Shown here one piece after another: positions 9,275 through 21,375 of a stretch of 64,000 nt of DNA. Made by a program: the position numbers and the translations under genes. Source of the DNA: Puccinia triticina (taxonomy: Eukaryota; Basidiomycota; Pucciniomycetes; Pucciniales; Pucciniaceae); NCBI RefSeq assembly GCF_026914185.1, contig NC_070570.1, forward strand, positions 4,154,001 through 4,218,000. Reading direction: 5' to 3'. Position 1 is the first letter of the stretch. Every line of letters starts with the position of its first letter. The notes beneath the pieces were generated by a model. That model was given only the letters and a program-made list of their open reading frames with translations, did no database searches and had not been told where the DNA came from.

Positions 9275-10960
9275 TTGTACACAACAAGAACAAGCAAGCT
9301 GAGTTGCTGTTTAGAGGCACATTTGCCCCTGATGTAACAATTGACTAGGCAGACATTTGCTTTGATTTGTATTGCAGGTTTGGCAGTTACCTCCCAGTAA
9401 CACGGGAGGAAGTCTGCTCGGCCATCCAGAGAATCCGTCCAAAGAAGGCATCGGGAATTGACGGGATAGCAAACGAGCTCCTCAAGTCTCTTTCAGACCC
9501 TCTTTCTGAATCTCTGTCAGGGTTGTACAATAATATACTAATGACCAGTAAATTCCCGGCTTCTTGGAAGGTAGCAGTAACCACTATCATCCGGAAACAT
9601 GGTAAACTGGACTACACCAGCCCATCGGCCTACCGACCAATTGCTCTCCTTGGCACATTGAGCAAGCTCTTTGAGTTAATCCTGGCTAGGCAATTAATGG
9701 TGTTGGCCAAGAAGTCGGGAGTGCTGGCAGATGGCCACTTTGGAGGAAGGAAGGGGTTGGGGACGGAAGATGTGATCTTCTCCCTGGAACATTGGGTCAA
9801 GTCCAAGTGGAGGGAGGGTAAAGTAGTGGCAGGCCTGTTCTTGGATGTCAAGTCGGCCTATCCCTCAGTCCACCCGGCCAGGCTGATCAACTACCTCTTT
9901 GAAATGAAATGCCCTACGTGCCTTGTTTTGACTATTGCGTATTTCTTGAAAGACAGATTGACAGCCATCAGACTGGATGATTTTGTCTCCAAGGCCTTCC
10001 CGGTCTAAATTGGACTACCGCAAGGATCCCCGCTTTTGGTTATTTGATACATCCTGTACAACAAATTGCTGCTGAGGAACTCTTTTTTGACCTCCCTAGA
10101 CTCCGTCTCTATAGGATATGTTGACTATGTCGTTCATCTGGTTGCGGGATACACAGCTGAGGCAGCAAGGGAAGGTTTGATTGAAGAGGGTATTTGCTCT
10201 CTCCGATGGGGTGAGACCCATGGGGCTGTCTTTGACCAGGCAAAAGCCCAGTTCCTTTGGCTTACTAAGGGTAAGGCCCCATCTGGAGCCTTACCATTCG
10301 GGGCCTTCCAGCTGGAGCCAATGTTAGAGGTTAAGTGGCTTGGAGTTTGGTTGGACAGGAAAATTCTGTTCAATCCTAATTTCAAAGCCCTGGAAGAGAA
10401 GACTCACAAAACTATTAACCAGCTAAGGATTTTTGGAAACTCGCGCTGGGGGACTAAGGAGGTGGATCTTGTTGAACTGATTAAATGTGTGCTTTTCCCC
10501 AGGATCACGTGTGCGGCGGCAGTATGGGCCACAAAGTCTAATAGGGGCAAGGTTGCAAATCTGGCCAGTAAAGTGGATTGACTGGCGGGAATTTTCACGC
10601 TGGGGGTCTTCAAGTCAATGCCCAATTTGTTCATCCAGAGGAGATCGGCGCTGCCGTTGTTCTCGGATGAGATCTTATGGACAAGTTTCTCTTTCTTCTT
10701 TAGGAAGATTGTGATGATCAAAACTAACAATGTGGTTCAATCATTTGTTCTCTCTAGCAGGGCAGATTCCTCAGTGTGATATGTGGACTCGGCGCAGAGT
10801 AGCCTAGCAACGGGTCATGTTGACAGGGCCATGGAAATGGACCCAGAACTCACACACATTGATTTTGATTTTGGATCTGGCCTAGTGCAGAAGGTGGAAT
10901 ATGTCAATATGGGGCTTACCAAGGCCCATGGGGTGGTATTGATGGCTAGGCCTAATAATT
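9275..10960 (+). pseudogene. LINE ORF2, 3' part: reverse transcriptase
   Basis: Conserved LINE reverse transcriptase blocks follow in order: KKASGIDGIANELLK (about 9445-9490), SAYRPIALLGTLSKLFE (9625-9680), FLDVKSAYPSVH (9840-9875), then GLPQGSP in a shifted position (about 10012-10030). The catalytic block, normally Y/F-x-D-D, reads YVDY at 10117-10128, so the second catalytic Asp is lost by a single base change. A stop at 10005, another inside the block and a stop near 10579 add to the damage. The thumb and a degenerate C-terminal part run to about 10960. The enzyme cannot work. Confidence 0.9.
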
Positions 10961-11079
10961 GTCCACCTCACGTTTGGCTATCGAGCTCTTGAGTTTACCG
11001 GCCCTGAGTGTGGTGTGGGTTTTGGGCGCGGCATTGAACCCTATACAGGGGAACTGCTGCCCAAAATTGGCACCAAACA

Positions 11080-11393
11080 CAGGTCCGGTGAATTTAAGGA
11101 GTTTAATAGTATTGATTAGATTTGCTTCTGTTAACACAATCACGGAGTCATGTTCTGTCCTGTGATACAGTAATCCATCAAATAGGCTGAATCTGCCTTC
11201 TTGATAAGAAGTCTTCCATGGTTGCTCTAGCGAGTTGATTAGTGCTGTATCTCTCGAATCTTTCATTAAGATTTTAACTAGGATTAAAGCATTCTTGTCT
11301 GATTTGTAACTTTCTCTTACTAGGTCAAAGAATTCTTCGCTGTAATCTGTTACATCCAAGTTTATTAAAACCACAGTTTTGTGGAAAAAAAAA
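11080..11393 (-). pseudogene. Ty3/gypsy pol fragment (RNase H-integrase linker)
   Basis: The minus-strand frame reads DYSEEFFDLVRESYKSDKN, then DGLLYHRTEHDSVIVL, a stretch found between the RNase H and the integrase zinc finger of chromovirus-like gypsy polyproteins. Nothing else of the element is present: the sequence stops being recognisable left of about 11100 and right of 11393, where a T-rich tract follows. It is a truncated scrap. From 11394 to 11970 I see no gene. Confidence 0.7.
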
Positions 11394-11971
11394 ATCAAGG
11401 GTTTCCCCTACAGTTGACCAAGTTTACAAAAAAGATGATGGGATTTCCCCTACAATAATATATGGTAAACGAACGAAAACAAAGGGTTTCTCCACTAATT
11501 AAATACAAGAAGAACTAGTGCAAGTACATTGAAAATTGAAAATGAAATCTCTACCAGCAACCTAGCCCCCTAACACCAGCATAGCTGCTGCACCCGGGCT
11601 CACACTCCAGCCCATCTCACTGGATGGGTCAGAAAGTATGGGGTTGAAGGCCCCCAGCATAGCCAATGGCAATCTGCATGATGGGGTGCCCACTCTTTAG
11701 CCTCCCAGACTGCACAAATGCAACAGCGGGGAGGCGTGAGACGCACCACCAGCTGGAATTACAGCAAAAACGGATGCGCCTGGGGGGACAAACATGCTGG
11801 CCAGCCCCCGTTATATAGCCAAGTCCCACTGTGGGCCTTTGCCATTAAGTTGGCCTACCAGGCCCACAACACCAATGCCACGGCAACAACGCGGCAATGC
11901 CACTGACACCACCATGACAACAACACCATCACCATGGAGCTGACGCTCTGAACACCTGTATTCCGGTCCAG

Positions 11972-13870
11972 GGAATCTGTTGCGCTTGAACGGCCTGGGC
12001 TGTTTTTCACATTGATCAATGCCATCCGCACAGACTGGAAAAACTCCCAGGCCAAGCTGTTGATGGACCAGCAGACATACGAGCACTTCACCCGCCTGCT
12101 CCGCTCTCCAGGATTGCTTGACGGGCCCGGCAAACTCAAGTCCCTTGCATTCAACATTGCCCTCAAGGAAGCCCAGCACAAGATCAAAGCCTTCCGGGCC
12201 TGGCATGCCGCCCTGCCCTCCACCCTCACCTGCCTTGCCGAATCTCAAAATGGCCCTGCTTTGGGAACAGAAGACTGCCAAAGCTGGGCGTTGATCAACT
12301 CTTCCAAAGTCTGTGACTTCTCAAAGCTGTCCAAAAAACTGCAGTCCAACGGTCTTGCTGAAAAGTGGGTCTCATGAGGTGATCAAGGCATAAAACCAAG
12401 CTGATTGTCATCATTTCACAGACCTCATTCCCAACTCCAAGTTCTTCCCTTTGACCATCAGCAGGCCCATTTATCAGGAAAACAACACCTGCCAACCGTG
12501 ACTCTGTACTCCTCCCCGGACCCCAGCCGGCTTTGTCCTTTCCACCAAGTGCTGCACAAAGCTTCCACAAAGTCACACGCCGCGGCCACTTATATCTTTC
12601 AATGGAAAATACCCTCTATGCCAGCGGCCTCCTCCTCCAAGTCTCCCTTGGCCAGTCTTGTGAGCGGATGGGGCACCAGCCTAGATATCAAAAAGTTAGA
12701 ATACTTGACGCTTGATGACCGTCCGATGGAGTCTGCCTCCAGTGATGATCCCTCCTCACAAATAATACTTGATGGCCAAAAACAACAGGAGACACAGCTT
12801 GATTTTTCTGAGCAGGGAAAGCTCAAGCCGTTGAAGACAGCCGAGATTTTCAATATCAGCTGCGGCGCCAAGGCTACTCAACACATCCTTTCCTCGCCTT
12901 CACCTCTATTGGCTTTACGGTGCCTCACCAAGGACTTTGCGTTCAGACTGAGTGCACACAATTTTGCAAATGAATAGGTGCCTGGAAGGAGCTCTTGGGA
13001 GCTGAGACACAAGCTGAAGGAGAACGCGGCCGACGGCACCCCCCGGCCCCGGGCCATTGGTCCGACCCAAATCACTGATCTGGGTCTTGGTTTGTCTTCC
13101 TCGTCCCGAGAAACTTCCCCTAATGTAAGTTGCACAAATAGCCGAGGCACTTACCCCACAAGCGAACTGGTGACAACTAACTAACAGATCCAGAACATGA
13201 TTCCCTTGATGCAGTGTTACACAGTCCGGCCAGGGATCACAGCTGCTAAAACCAAGTAATAAAGCAGCAGCTGGTCACTGACAATTTTGAACAAAGATCT
13301 GTGCAGGTTCAGCTCAAGTGGATCAGCTGCTTCATCTCCACATTGGCCGTCCTCAAAGCCAGAATTGATGATTCCAATCCACTTAAATGCAAGCTGTAGC
13401 ATATTGCCCGGCCTCTGTTCCAAACAGCCAACCTCTCCGGTCAAATATCATCACACCGTCAACCCAGTGCCCATCAAACCGGCACATAGCCAACCCAATC
13501 TTGCAAATAAGCCCTTCCAAAGACACCCTTTTTGTCTCTACTCCAAGGCCTTGGAGAGGATGCTGCAACTGGCCTAAAATATGCCAGTCCCTTGTCCATG
13601 CCTCTGTCCCGCCCTGATCAACTTCATTTGATTACCAAGCTGAAAATCTGTTCTCTGCAGCCTCTCAATCCTTGGCCAAGGCAAAAATTAATCTTGGAAA
13701 GCTCTCTCAATGCAAACAAAGCCGAAGATGAGGAGGTGGAAGTATGTGCTTGCTTCAGGTGTTTTCCCTCTTCTTATGCTCAAAGGGAAGCCCCAGTCCT
13801 ACCGGACAAATCACCCAACCTTGAAAGGAATCAGCTCATCACTGCACTCCTCATCCCATTCTCACTCATG
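11972..13870 (+). pseudogene. UDP-glucose:glycoprotein glucosyltransferase relic (N-terminal half)
   Basis: UGGT is the ER enzyme that senses misfolded glycoproteins and re-glucosylates them. An acceptor at 11971 opens an exon reading ESVALERPGLFF, then LLRSPGLLDGPGKLKSLAF, as in the first thioredoxin-like domain of UGGT. The intron 12365-12421 removes in phase and joins to LQVLPFDHQQ, followed by LYSSPDPSRLCPFHQVL and GTSLDIKKLEYLTLDDR, which match family blocks of the second domain. Then come HILSSPSPLLALRCLTKDF, an in-frame TAG at 12975, a further consensus intron (13125-13187) and weaker matches to about 13870. The catalytic C-terminal glucosyltransferase domain is absent. It is partial and broken, hence a relic. 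The minus-strand frame over the same bases is a shadow. Confidence 0.65.
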
Positions 13871-13879
13871 TAGAGTACC

Positions 13880-15040
13880 AAGTGTGGTGATAATTTACAA
13901 ACTTTCTCAGGTTGTCTTATATTTTCAATATACAATCATGAAAAATTTGGAAAGACCCAGATCAAAGGGCTCAAAAAAACCTGATTATAAAATATACAAT
14001 ATAGTTTTACCACTGAATCAATTGAGGGCATTTGGTGAAATCACACTAAAAGCTGGTGAAAACTTGCTTATACAATAATAATAGCTTACCAAATGGAGGT
14101 GAATTATTTTTTATGGTCAAAGGATTCCAGAGTGTGCATGAATTAAAATTAGACACAGGCTTTTTTGAGAAGCTGTGTGGATAAGTGAGAAAATCATATG
14201 AGCATTTCTGTCAGCCGCACCAGGGGAAATGTGATGACAGCTGGTGGCAGGTGACATTGAGTAAAACATGTTCAGACACCTGAGCTACTGTGGCAAGACT
14301 CCACTATCAAAACAACGGCCCCTTTGTGGTCATTGGGGAGTCCCACTCAATGGGTTTTGGAGTATGATTGGAGACTAAACAAGAGTCTTCTTCACATCAC
14401 CTGCCCTCAGGTGACCTCAATTTTTCCCTGGTGCCGGTGGCTCTGAAGTGACAGTTGGTTGATTATGTGAGAAATGCAAAGCAAATATTCTGAACAGTGA
14501 TTTGAAGATTCATTGAGAATTGGCAATCTTGAGGCAGTGATGTGATGATGTATGACAAGATGAAGAGGACAGATGTCTAGATGTTGTCTCTTCTTGGATT
14601 TCTGGGGAGCATAGAAAATGAACAAGGTACAACTTATAAAGAGAGAGTAAAATTAATATGACAATAATGAACAAAAAGGTAAATATAAAAGGGGTTAACT
14701 ACTGTAGACTGTGTAGTAGATATAACATTAGCGTATCTAAGGTAAGTTGTATGTACTTGCAGGCTGACAATTTCAGGTATCTAAGTATATTAAATTCAGA
14801 TTTCCGTGAAAATTGGGATCATGGGTTCCCCCTATTCCCTTTTGAAAAGCCACATCTACCCCCTTTGGCAAAGCCTATGGGCCCTTCCCTCCATTTTCTG
14901 GCAAAAGCAATTTTTACTAGATGCCACAAAAAAATTTTGAAGTCCCCGAACATGAATGCACTCGGACTGGCCCCCCATTCTATGAACCATGGAGAAAAAG
15001 GGGCCGGGAATAATCCCTTTGCCTGTTGCACACGCAAGGA
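13880..15040. other. No gene seen
   Basis: An AT-rich stretch without a recognisable frame. Bases 14810-15040 differ in style, with C- and G-rich tracts (GGTTCCCCCTATTCCC, GGCCGGGAATAATCCC), and may be the remains of a small element adjoining the tandem duplication that follows. Confidence 0.4.
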
Positions 15041-15045
15041 GTCTG

Positions 15046-15377
15046 AGGGGGGAGAATATCCTTTGGTTTTAATTAGTAAACCTGCAAATGCAGAGGTTGT
15101 TATTGTTTGAATGCTTAAATTTATACGTTTGAAGATAAAAAACCTTGCAAGTGCAGTGTTTGGATTATAAATGACGGGCGGTATCAACCAGCGCAAATGC
15201 AACTGGGGAAACGGAGGGGGGCAAATATTCTTTGGTTTTAATTAATAAACCTGCAAGTGCAGAGGTTGTTATTGTTTGAATGCTTAAATTTTTACGTTTG
15301 AAGATAAAAAACCTTGCAAGTGCAGTGTTTGGATTATAAATGACGGGCGGTATCAACCAGCGCAAATGCAACTGGGG
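15046..15377. repeat. Tandem duplication, unit about 169 bp
   Basis: Bases 15046-15208 and 15215-15377 are about 97% alike by eye, with a period of 169. Each copy contains CCTTGCAAGTGCAGTG and ends GCGCAAATGCAACTGGGGA. No coding content. Confidence 0.9.
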
Positions 15378-15383
15378 ATACCA

Positions 15384-16550
15384 TCCCGTGAACCAATTTT
15401 CTCAACATCAAGATCCTATTTATGCCATGACGGGCTCCGCCTTTGCCGCAGCCTCCCCATTTGGAGCTTGGTTCCCGCGTGATTTTTTCTCCTGCCTTCT
15501 TTGTTTCACTTCCTGTATTTCAACTACTCTTTGTCTGGCTCTAATGGTCGAGTTTCCCAACACAGCACCACCCTTCCGACTTCTACCTCAAAAAGCCACC
15601 CAACGTAATCTTCCAACAAATACACGCCATAATTTCAACGTACCACAACTCTGTAACCCAAAAGTGAGTAGGTGATGATATTTCCGATTGCTTGCCAGCC
15701 ACTTACGATTACCCTTGTGCCCTACCAATCAGCTCAACGGGTCAATTTCATCCTCCTTTCCTTGGGGCAAAGGCAGGACCCCTTGGCTTCTGTTGTGAGT
15801 TGATTCACCCCGTTACTACCAATCAAATTTCAGTGACCTGACGCCCCTTACCTTGACAAATATGTATTCGCGAGTGTCTTATTTTTACAAAGCAGTTGTT
15901 TACCATCCCGCCCGCTGTAATCCTAATACAAACCCTTGAAACGCGAGGCCTACAGTTGCTTGTGCCCCTCTCGTCCGACTAGATCATTTGATCTCTTATT
16001 GAATCGGGCGGCGTGGACCCTTTGAATACATGTCAATCTTTTGTTCCGTTCAACAACTCCTACCAGTTGCCACACAATCCCCCAATAATATGAACAGGTT
16101 TTACCTCTTCCTCAGACAAATTCCAGAACTTGTTGCCATCACGCTATGTTCCCAAGGTAAGTGGGACCCTCACAACTGCAGTCAACCCCAGGAATACACC
16201 ATCTCCTTTTGGAATTGAACCCTTGAGTCCACCTTTTCAGACGCTGAAACGTTGCCATCCATTCACCTCAGGCCCAAGTCTTCCAATCCCCTCCATCCAG
16301 TCTGTAGTTCAAATAGCCTACCCCCACCTCACCACCCATCACCACATTCTCCTCTCGCCCCACAACCATTTGACCTCGCAGAACAGTCTTTTGACTCATT
16401 GAACAGATTCAATCAGCATTTATGTCTCTCAACAGAGCACCCAACCATCCAGTTCACTCTTCAAGCCTTTATGAACCCTTGTCCAAAGTGAGTTAATTTA
16501 AATCTACCAAAGAAGCCTCCTGCCTGACGTCATACCAGTCCGTACCAGAA
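15384..16550. other. Leader region without a clear gene
   Basis: A pyrimidine-rich plus-strand stretch with several exon-like and intron-like pieces (for example GTGAGTAGG after 15663 and GTGAGTTAATTT at 16489 leading to the acceptor TACCAG near 16547). It probably holds the 5' exons or leader of the OB-fold-like gene that follows, but no exon chain could be fixed. Confidence 0.35.
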
Positions 16551-16553
16551 AAC

Positions 16554-17640
16554 GTGAGGGCCAACCAATGTGGGAATGTGACTACCCAATCATTTGTTCA
16601 ATGCGGGGGTCTTGGTGGGAGTAGTCCAAGGGATTTTGAAGTTACTTTGGCAACAAACACTACCCTTACAAACATTCTCCTTCCCAATAACATTTACTTC
16701 CTCTCTGGAAAACTTATTGCAACAAATGACGGTAAACCCCAATGCTTACTTACAATCAACACTCAGTTTCTTGCATCAGCGAGGTCAGCGAGGAAACTTT
16801 TGAGTTCGTCAACAAGACAAATATTATTGGGCTCAGCCTGGTTGTCAAGCGTGAGGAGGTTGCCGCTGGGAACAATAGCCGTTTTGAGGTCACCATGGAA
16901 CACAACGACTGGGGCTCTCAAGTATGAATTCTATGCTTGTTCCTGGCTTTCAGCATGCTGACATCAATCATAGGAGCGTTGTCACAAAATGTTTAGGGTA
17001 AAATATATTGTCCCCGGCTTGAAGAACTTCATCAAGACACATTCTCTCTACGTTGTTGGAAGACAGTGTGAAATTGCCGGTATCCTCGTGGATTTTGACA
17101 TAGACGACAAAATTACCATAGTCCTGGTACGTAGAGCCTATCCTTCATGACTTTGTGGCGCTCATCATTTTCAACTTCAGGTAAACGATTGCAGTATCAC
17201 AAGCGGGCATCAGCCAAGCCGGGCGTCAGGCTTGACTTCACCGGGCAAGCTTGGTCTGCATGGGAAAGGGCGCAACATGTAAGCTTGTGTTAAACCTCAT
17301 CACCAAGTTTGCCTTACAAAATTGCTTTCCCAGTTTTAGTTTAGGTTCCGACGAGACAATGTTTGCTTCGTCGACCCCTACCGCAACGCCTGCAAAAAGG
17401 AAATTGACAAAAATAACACCATAAGCGACCAGCTCAGACATAAAAGGTAAAGGGAAGGCCTTAGCTGATGAAGCTTCAGACCAAGAGCAAGAGGGTAACA
17501 AATACTGTGAGTCAGACGCCGATGAAGATGATGAAATCATCATTGAAAAAACCCAGCCGCGGCCGTCCCCGCAAGGCAATCCTTAAAGAAGCAGCGAAGC
17601 GTCTCAAGAAGCTCTGAACGTTTCGAAATCACCCCTGGGG
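16554..17640 (+). pseudogene. OB-fold-like protein gene, decayed
   Basis: Exon 1 encodes beta-rich sequence with LPNNIYFLSGKLIATNDG; a frameshift between about 16745 and 16790 shifts it into FVNKTNIIGLSLVVKREEV. The intron 16923-16973 (GTATGA...CATAG) joins in phase to FRVKYIVPGLKNF and IAGILVDFDIDDKITIVL; a second intron, about 17127-17180, follows. The order (barrel-like beta strands, then a disordered acidic tail rich in Ser, Asp and Glu near 17440-17560) suggests a single-stranded-DNA-binding OB-fold protein. Rust genomes carry many such proteins and plant Helitrons carry RPA-like genes, so a link to the Helitron at 29202 is possible but unproved. The tail contains stops, so the gene is dead. 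Confidence 0.4.
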
Positions 17641-19050
17641 GCTCCGTTCAAATAATTTTCTGGCTCAACAAACCTCTCAATAGCATCAACGCCGGTCTTC
17701 AATGGAGTATTTTTTTCCTGTGGCCGTATTTTTTTGTGGCAAGTTCAGCCAACTTTCCAGTTTCAATATCCGCCAACCTCTCTCTTGTCTTCTAGGTCAA
17801 CCTAGGCGTCTCAAAAAAGCAATCTCAATTGGAGACTCCAAAATCACTTCATGTCCACGTTCCAAAAACAATTGACTGTCACCGCAAATTTCTTTTTTCT
17901 TTCATGATGTCTTCCTTTGATTCAATTTTTTTTCTTCATGTTTTCCTTTCTCTCGGCAGTGTTGTTTTGGTGACCACTTCATCAGCTAATAATAACCTCC
18001 TTGGCATTTTTCCTCTTAATCGTCCCCAGATTAGCAGCTGTCTGCCACTTAAATTGCCATGATCAATGTTGGACTAGCGCGTTTGACGTATGAGATCAAC
18101 AAACATGTCATGAGTTGCTGCGGCAAAGTAAGCCATCCTTACCCCTAAGAACGCTGTGAGAACTCCTTTGGGATGGGTGGCAGTTCTGTGAGGGGGAGAT
18201 AACAAATATGATATTTGCAGTTAAGCAATATTTATGTTACAGGTGGTTTGAAGGACCTGCCCCTCTATTGTGCTACACAAGGATTCTGACAACAAAATTT
18301 ATTTATTGTTGCGGCAAAACCTTGATAGAGATCACTATGTGTAGTAGTCTCTGTCAGACTTAGATCAAACAATGTAGATGATGTGCAATGACACAAGCTT
18401 TTTAAGAACCTGATTATGATCACAGGTGTTGGGTGAGTGGATGTTTGAGATGTAAACCCCCCTCCTCCTCTGGGGTTCACAAGGTGTCACCAATGGACAC
18501 CTGCCCTGTCACAGACTTGTAGATAGCCCGTTCCTCCTCCTTCCTTGGCTCAGCAGAGAACTGACATGCAGTCTCTCTGAGCCAGGTAAGCTCCCTTCCT
18601 TTTGTCTCTCCTCTTTCCTTCTTCTTCCTCTCAAGCAGAGAACTGACATGCAGTCTCTCTGAGCCAGTCCTAGCAATCTAAGCCCCCTGAGTTTGGTCCT
18701 AGAACTCCTCCTCCGCGCCCGTGCCATTGCTCCTCTGTCTCCAGCTCCAGTGAAGGGATTCAACCCTTACATGAGATCACACTGTTAAATGAATGAGTGA
18801 CTGGTTGGTTGGTGGCTGCTATTCACATGCTGAATTCAAATGAGGGGGGAGGAAGGGCTCCTTATATAGTAAAATGTGAGGGATTTTTGCTGGTGGGGAA
18901 GTCAGTTGAGAGATTTATGCTGGTGTGACTTCTCCTGTGAGGGATTTTTGCTGCTAGAAGCTTCCATTGAGGGATTTTAGCTAGTGAGCCTTCTGATAAA
19001 CGTGTGATCCAACATGTGACTGATGATGTCATGTGACCATACAGGGGTAC
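17641..19050. other. No gene; short repeats
   Basis: The sequence AGCAGAGAACTGACATGCAG (continuing TCTCTCTGAGCCAG) occurs twice, near 18552-18585 and 18635-18668; it is itself a near-palindrome. At 18877, 18905, 18936 and 18967 stand four degenerate copies of GAGGGATTTTTGCTGG-like sequence, just left of the CACTA element. No coding sequence is recognised. Confidence 0.6.
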
Positions 19051-19566
19051 CACTACAAACATGGATGAATTTGGGAAGGCATATATTGATCAATATGGCA
19101 TATATTGATCAAATTATATTGATCTTTTTTTTTTTTTTTTTGAAATTTCTCTTTAATTTGTTTCCTTCCTGCAACATCATAACCCTTCTATCATCTCTCT
19201 CTTGATTTCCTCCTTTCTTAGTTTTCAACCATAGTAAAAGCTTCATTTTGTTGCCAGATCAAATAGGTCATTTTTACCTAATATGAATTATTCCTGAGAA
19301 AAAATAGTCTGTTAAGTCAAGCAGGGAGGGGAAGGGGGGAGGAGGAATGGGGAGGCATGAATTATTGTCACTTGAGCCTTGCAGAAGTGTTGAAATCTAC
19401 TTTCCAAAAAAAAAAAAAAAAAAACAATCAGTCTCAATATATCATGCTACATCAATTTTGTTCAAATTTAATGGCTTGTATATATGACTCATTGTATCCA
19501 ATATCTTAAATTTCTACTAGGCCTGAGATTGATTTAATGTTTGTACCAGATTTGAGTAAGGTGTCT

Positions 19567-21375
19567 TACATCATGGAAGAACTCCCACGCTGCACTGAGA
19601 TATAGTGGGAGAAACACCAGGAAAATACCAAATCAGTGATATTTGGCAACTGATCACATTGTGGTTGTTACATTTGGAGGTTTTGAGGTCATTCAAGGTA
19701 CACCATGATCCGTTGAGGGCATTTGATCATTGTTGTACCAATATTATGGACAAACTCCCACGCTGCGCTGAGATATCTTGGCAGAAACACCAAGAAACTA
19801 CCAAATTAGTGATATTTGGCAACCGATCACATTGTAGCTGCTACATTTGGGGGTTTTGTGGTCATTCAAGGTACACAATGAATCTTTGAGGGCATGTGAA
19901 AATTTCATTACCAATCTCATGGAAGAACTCACACGCTGCGCTGAGATATAGTGGCAGAAACACCAAGAAACCACCAAATTAGTCATATTTGGCAACTGAT
20001 GACATTGTGGCTGCTACATTTGGGGGTTTTGAGGTCATTCAAGGTACACCATGATCTCTTGAGGTCATTTGATCATTTTTGTACCAATATCATGGAAGAA
20101 CTCCCATGCTGCACTGAGATATAGCGGCAGAAACACCAAGAAACTACCAAATTATTGATATTTGGCAACTGATCACATTGTGGCTGCTACATTTGGGGGT
20201 TTTGTGGTCATTCAAGGTACACCATGAATCTTTGAGGGCATGTGAACGCTTCATTACCAATATCATGGAAGAAATCCCACGCTGCACTGAGATATAGTGG
20301 GAGAAACACCAACAAACTACCAAATTAGTGATATTTGGCAACTGATGACATTGTGGCTGCTACATTTGGGGTTTTTGTAGTCATTCAAGGTACACAATGA
20401 ATCTTTGACCGCATTTGATCATTTTGGTACCAATATCACGGAAGAAATCCCACTCTGCGCTGAGATATGGTGGCAGAAACACCAAGAAACCACCAAATTA
20501 GTCATATTTGCCAACTGATGACATTGTGGCTGCTACGTTTGGAGGTTTTGAGGTCATTCAAGGTACATAATGAATCTTTTAGGGAATGTGAAAATTTTGG
20601 TACCAATATCATGGAAGAAATTCCACACTGCGCTGAGCTATAGCGGCAGAAACACCAAGAAACCACCAAATTAGTCATATTTGGCAACTGATCACATTGT
20701 GGCTGCTACATTTGGGGGTTTTGTGGTCATTCAAGGTACACCATGAATCTTTGAGGGCATGTGAACATTTTATTACCAATATCATGGAAGAAATCCCACG
20801 CTGCACTGAGATATAGTGGGAGAAACACCAGGAAACTACCAAATTAGTGATATTTTGCAACTGATCACATTGTGGCTGCTACATTTGGCCGTTTTGAGGT
20901 CATTCAAGGTACAACATGATCCCTTGAGGCCATTTGATCAATTTTGTACCAATATCATGGAAGAACTCCAATGCTGCGCTGAGATATAGTGGCAGAAACA
21001 CCAAGAAACTACCAAATTAGTGATATTTGGCAACTGATCACATTGTGGCTGCTACATTTGGGGGGTTTGTGGTCATTCAAGGTACACAATGAATCTCTGA
21101 GGGCATGTGAACATTTTGGTACCAATATCATGGAAGAAATCCCATGTTGCGCTGAGATATAGTGGCAGAAACACCAAGAAACTACCAAAGTAGTGATATT
21201 TGGCAACTGATCACATTGTGGCTGCTCCATTTGGGGGTTTTGTGGTCATTCAAGGTACACCGTGAATTTTTGAGGGCATGTGATCATTCTGGTACCAATA
21301 TCATGGAAGAAATCCCACGCTGCACTGAGATTTAGTGGCAGAAACACCAAGAAACTACCAAATTAGTGATATTTA
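19567..21375 (+). repeat. 173-bp subterminal repeat array, left arm (about 10 units)
   Basis: Each unit runs roughly from GGAAGAACTCCCACGC through CTGATCACATTGTGGC to GGTACCAATATCAT, repeating every 173 bases with scattered substitutions. Orientation is opposite to the main right-arm array. Frames of about 61-65 codons recur in every unit because the sequence is repeated, not because a protein is made. Confidence 0.95.

Larger units (their letters stand above)
4985..10960 (+). mobile_element. Non-LTR retrotransposon (LINE, Tad/I-like), inactive
   Basis: Two genes on the plus strand, a nucleic-acid-binding ORF1 and an ORF2 with an APE-type endonuclease and reverse transcriptase, define a LINE of the two-ORF fungal kind. 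ORF1 is intact; ORF2 has frameshifts, stops and two transposon insertions (6264-7004 and 8315-9272). The left end may continue before the solo LTR at 4136. The right end is lost where a gypsy fragment begins near 10960-11080; no poly-A tail or simple-repeat 3' end is visible. Confidence 0.85.

Noticed and set aside
11811..12281. 156-codon minus-strand frame
   Set aside because: Antisense shadow of the UGGT exon, which has family motifs and in-phase splicing on the other strand.
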